From Tropicibacter alexandrii (GTDB lineage: Bacteria; Pseudomonadota; Alphaproteobacteria; Rhodobacterales; Rhodobacteraceae): DNA of 64,000 bases. Position 1 is the stretch's first letter. The number at the start of each line of letters is the position of its first letter. The position numbers and the translations under genes are program-made. Location: contig NZ_RCTZ02000008.1 in NCBI RefSeq assembly GCF_003667315.2, forward strand, positions 62,001 through 126,000, given 5' to 3'. The notes below the pieces were generated by a model. That model was not told where the DNA came from, searched no databases, and saw only the letters and a list, made by a program, of their open reading frames with translations. Below are positions 63,501 to 64,000 of this stretch, in pieces.

Positions 63501-64000
63501 GGCGTGGTGCTGTATGGCACCTCGAACCCGGGCCAGATGGTGACGGTCACGCTGGGTGGCGTCAGCCACGTGGTCCAGACCGATGCCGCTGGCAATTGGA
63601 CGGCGCCCTTCTCAGCCGGAGAGATCACGCCCGGCACCTACACGGCCCAGATCACCGCCACGATCACCGACAGCGCGGGCAACACGCTGACCCGCACCGA
63701 CAGTGTCCTTGTGGACACCGAGGTCGTCAATTTCGCCACCTCGGCCAACCCGGTCGAAGGGGACAACGTGATCAATGCGACCGAAGCCGCCGACGGCTTT
63801 GTCCTGACTGGCACCACCGAGCCCGGCAGCACCGTTTCCGTGACCTTCGAGGGCACCACGGTGCAGGCGAGCGTCGATGCCAATGGCAACTGGTCGGCCA
63901 GCTTCGCCGCGTCGAGCGTTCCGGCGGGTGAATACAGCACCGGCGCGACGATCGACACGATCGACCCGGCGGGCAACACGGCCACGACCTCGGTCACGTT
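60501..64000 (+). CDS. giant Ig-like-repeat surface adhesin (BapA-like), 5' part only
   Basis: The first 1166 codons of a protein that continues beyond the window. The N-terminus (MGAIEFVIRTRAGAIERGSV ... LLVTLADGRVIVLEGYFEV) resembles the BapA/LapF prefix domain of type-I-secreted biofilm adhesins. It is followed by a hydrophobic Ala/Gly stretch and a poly-Gly linker near residues 181-195. From about residue 200 on, bacterial Ig-like repeats of about 95-100 residues follow, each ending in a DxAGN- and [IV]DT-type boundary; boundaries fall near nt 61363, 61660, 61948, 62234, 62548, 62833, 63122, 63418 and 63712. Secretion and anchor domains are not visible. The ATG at 60501 follows AAGAGGTAGAG weakly. 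Confidence 0.9.
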   Translation, partial: MGAIEFVIRTRAGAIERGSVGGGDEDFLIDAGTGNDISLNIRQADLRGYDRSGNDLLVTLADGRVIVLEGYFEVGADGGNRLFLSSDGILNEVSFVQTDNGALFAQYGPTETWGKWSPSDQLIFIDDPQVVADAPLNAYDGEEEEVTMLGTALLGGLAGTGAGVGAAALGGAALIGAGLTGGGGGNGGGGGGGGTTWVTPTVDDPDAVHTISGNDTPSLTITGTANPGSTVVVIIGGETVTVISDGNGIWEATFDGDDFPDDGLYPNVNVEVTDPDGTVTGLVGPSFEIDTIGPIIDVTHGTVSAGDLFNAVSHAGGVTLSGTGEAGATLIIEIDGHTETLVIDNSGSWSATFDATVLPGGEYTSVVTLTATDAFGNTTVVTDSVEIDTIPHPITIDPVTADNIISGAEANAGFLISGTSTAGAIVTVSFETFSQDVLVAADGTWEVTVTAADFPGGEYSSDITVTTTDLAGNGSSAVWTVDIDTVNTLTLDNGPLTGDDLINATELAGGVTLTGMSQAGASVAITIEGITQTVTADATGAWSTTFTGLSGGTYQTSAQIVSTDAVGNTETLPHSFTIDTENAVTIDTSAVAGDGVVNATEQGGMVTVTGTGEAGATLVIENALGSTWTTTVAADGSWSLQVPGSALAIDGAEHSYLGGTAPLYVTSTDAAGNISYSQGTVQVDTRTELVTLIQDADGVINAAERDAGVDVMGFGEPGSSIELTVSGQVLTTTVDAGGSWSVTIPTALVPTGQTSMDISVTATDPVGNVLTQDLNIPVDTATTVQVSTANVETDGVVNAVERADGVTLVGSTEPGNSVNVTMGGVTRPATVAADGSWTVTYSAAAIPQGETQVTVTAVATDAAGNTATATDTLDVDTLVRNFGITSTPGGADGIVNAAEAQAGMTVTGTTEPGGTVVLTLAGQTVQAVVDSNGNWTATFTESQLPSGETTATLTALSTDAAGNTSTVTQTVRVDTDAGLLTISPNPVEGDDVVNFAEASDGVVLYGTSNPGQMVTVTLGGVSHVVQTDAAGNWTAPFSAGEITPGTYTAQITATITDSAGNTLTRTDSVLVDTEVVNFATSANPVEGDNVINATEAADGFVLTGTTEPGSTVSVTFEGTTVQASVDANGNWSASFAASSVPAGEYSTGATIDTIDPAGNTATTSVT

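Noticed and set aside
60444-63569. A 1041-codon open frame on the minus strand opposite the adhesin gene
   Set aside because: Its sequence is His/Arg/Asp-rich with no domain pattern. It is the mirror of a GC-rich repetitive plus-strand coding frame, which explains the lack of stops.
61832-63931. A 699-codon second plus-strand frame within the adhesin
   Set aside because: It is the +1 shadow of the repeat-coding frame; its Arg/His/Asp richness follows from the codon pattern of the real frame.

Overview
The window is a high-GC alphaproteobacterial chromosome segment, almost certainly from the Rhodobacteraceae (Roseobacter/Rhodobacter group). The indications are the ribosomal protein gene order, an ATP12-family F1 assembly chaperone, DUF2794, PaaX, BLUF and RTX-type proteins, the Rhodobacteraceae-style intergenic repeats and the strong G/C preference at third codon positions. 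No dnaA, rRNA operon, CRISPR array, prophage or transposase was seen.

Layout. 0-13.9 kb: housekeeping and metabolic genes on both strands: a partial Na+/Ca2+ exchanger, dapD, a threonine-dehydratase-like enzyme, a LOG-family phosphoribohydrolase, a FlaA1/CapD-type nucleotide-sugar dehydratase, asd, a divergent pair of small paralogous-domain proteins, beta-carbonic anhydrase, an M17 aminopeptidase followed directly by an NlpC/P60 peptidase, an agmatinase-like enzyme, DUF2794 and PaaX. 13.9-36.0 kb: the complete S10-spc-alpha ribosomal superoperon (rpsJ to rplQ with secY, adk and rpoA). It is broken at four places by non-ribosomal cargo: a low-GC membrane protein; a 2-oxoglutarate oxygenase with two small genes and an RTX protein; an MBL-fold hydrolase with a P450; and a BLUF blue-light sensor. 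Segments commonly end in a terminator, often preceded by a 26-bp palindrome, and most resume behind their own sigma70-like promoter.

36-42.4 kb: a co-directional run of YitT, an HtrA/Deg protease, rarA, crcB, an RluA-type pseudouridine synthase, a HAD phosphatase and an ATP12 chaperone, the last several joined by 4-base overlaps, then an orphan amino-acid binding protein. 43.5-52.3 kb: minus-strand genes reading rpmH, rnpA, yidD, ttcA, a degenerate-GGDEF/EAL protein, yidC, MOSC, engB, argB, a ferredoxin-like protein and a SixA phosphatase. 52.6-56.3 kb: a TVP38-type membrane protein, a flavoprotein disulfide reductase, a sensor kinase and tRNA-Arg(ACG). 56.3-64 kb: a di-haem peroxidase, a flavin reductase, an aldo/keto reductase, a GntR/UTRA regulator and the first 1166 codons of a giant Ig-like-repeat adhesin that runs off the window.

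The most interesting material is in the ribosomal region: the cargo insertions, the recurrent palindrome-plus-terminator junctions, a 2OG oxygenase immediately downstream of the L16 gene, and a BLUF photoreceptor between adk and rpsM. A divergent pair of proteins sharing an unnamed domain (7.1-8.1 kb) and a cluster of four perfect palindromes before the P450 also deserve a look.
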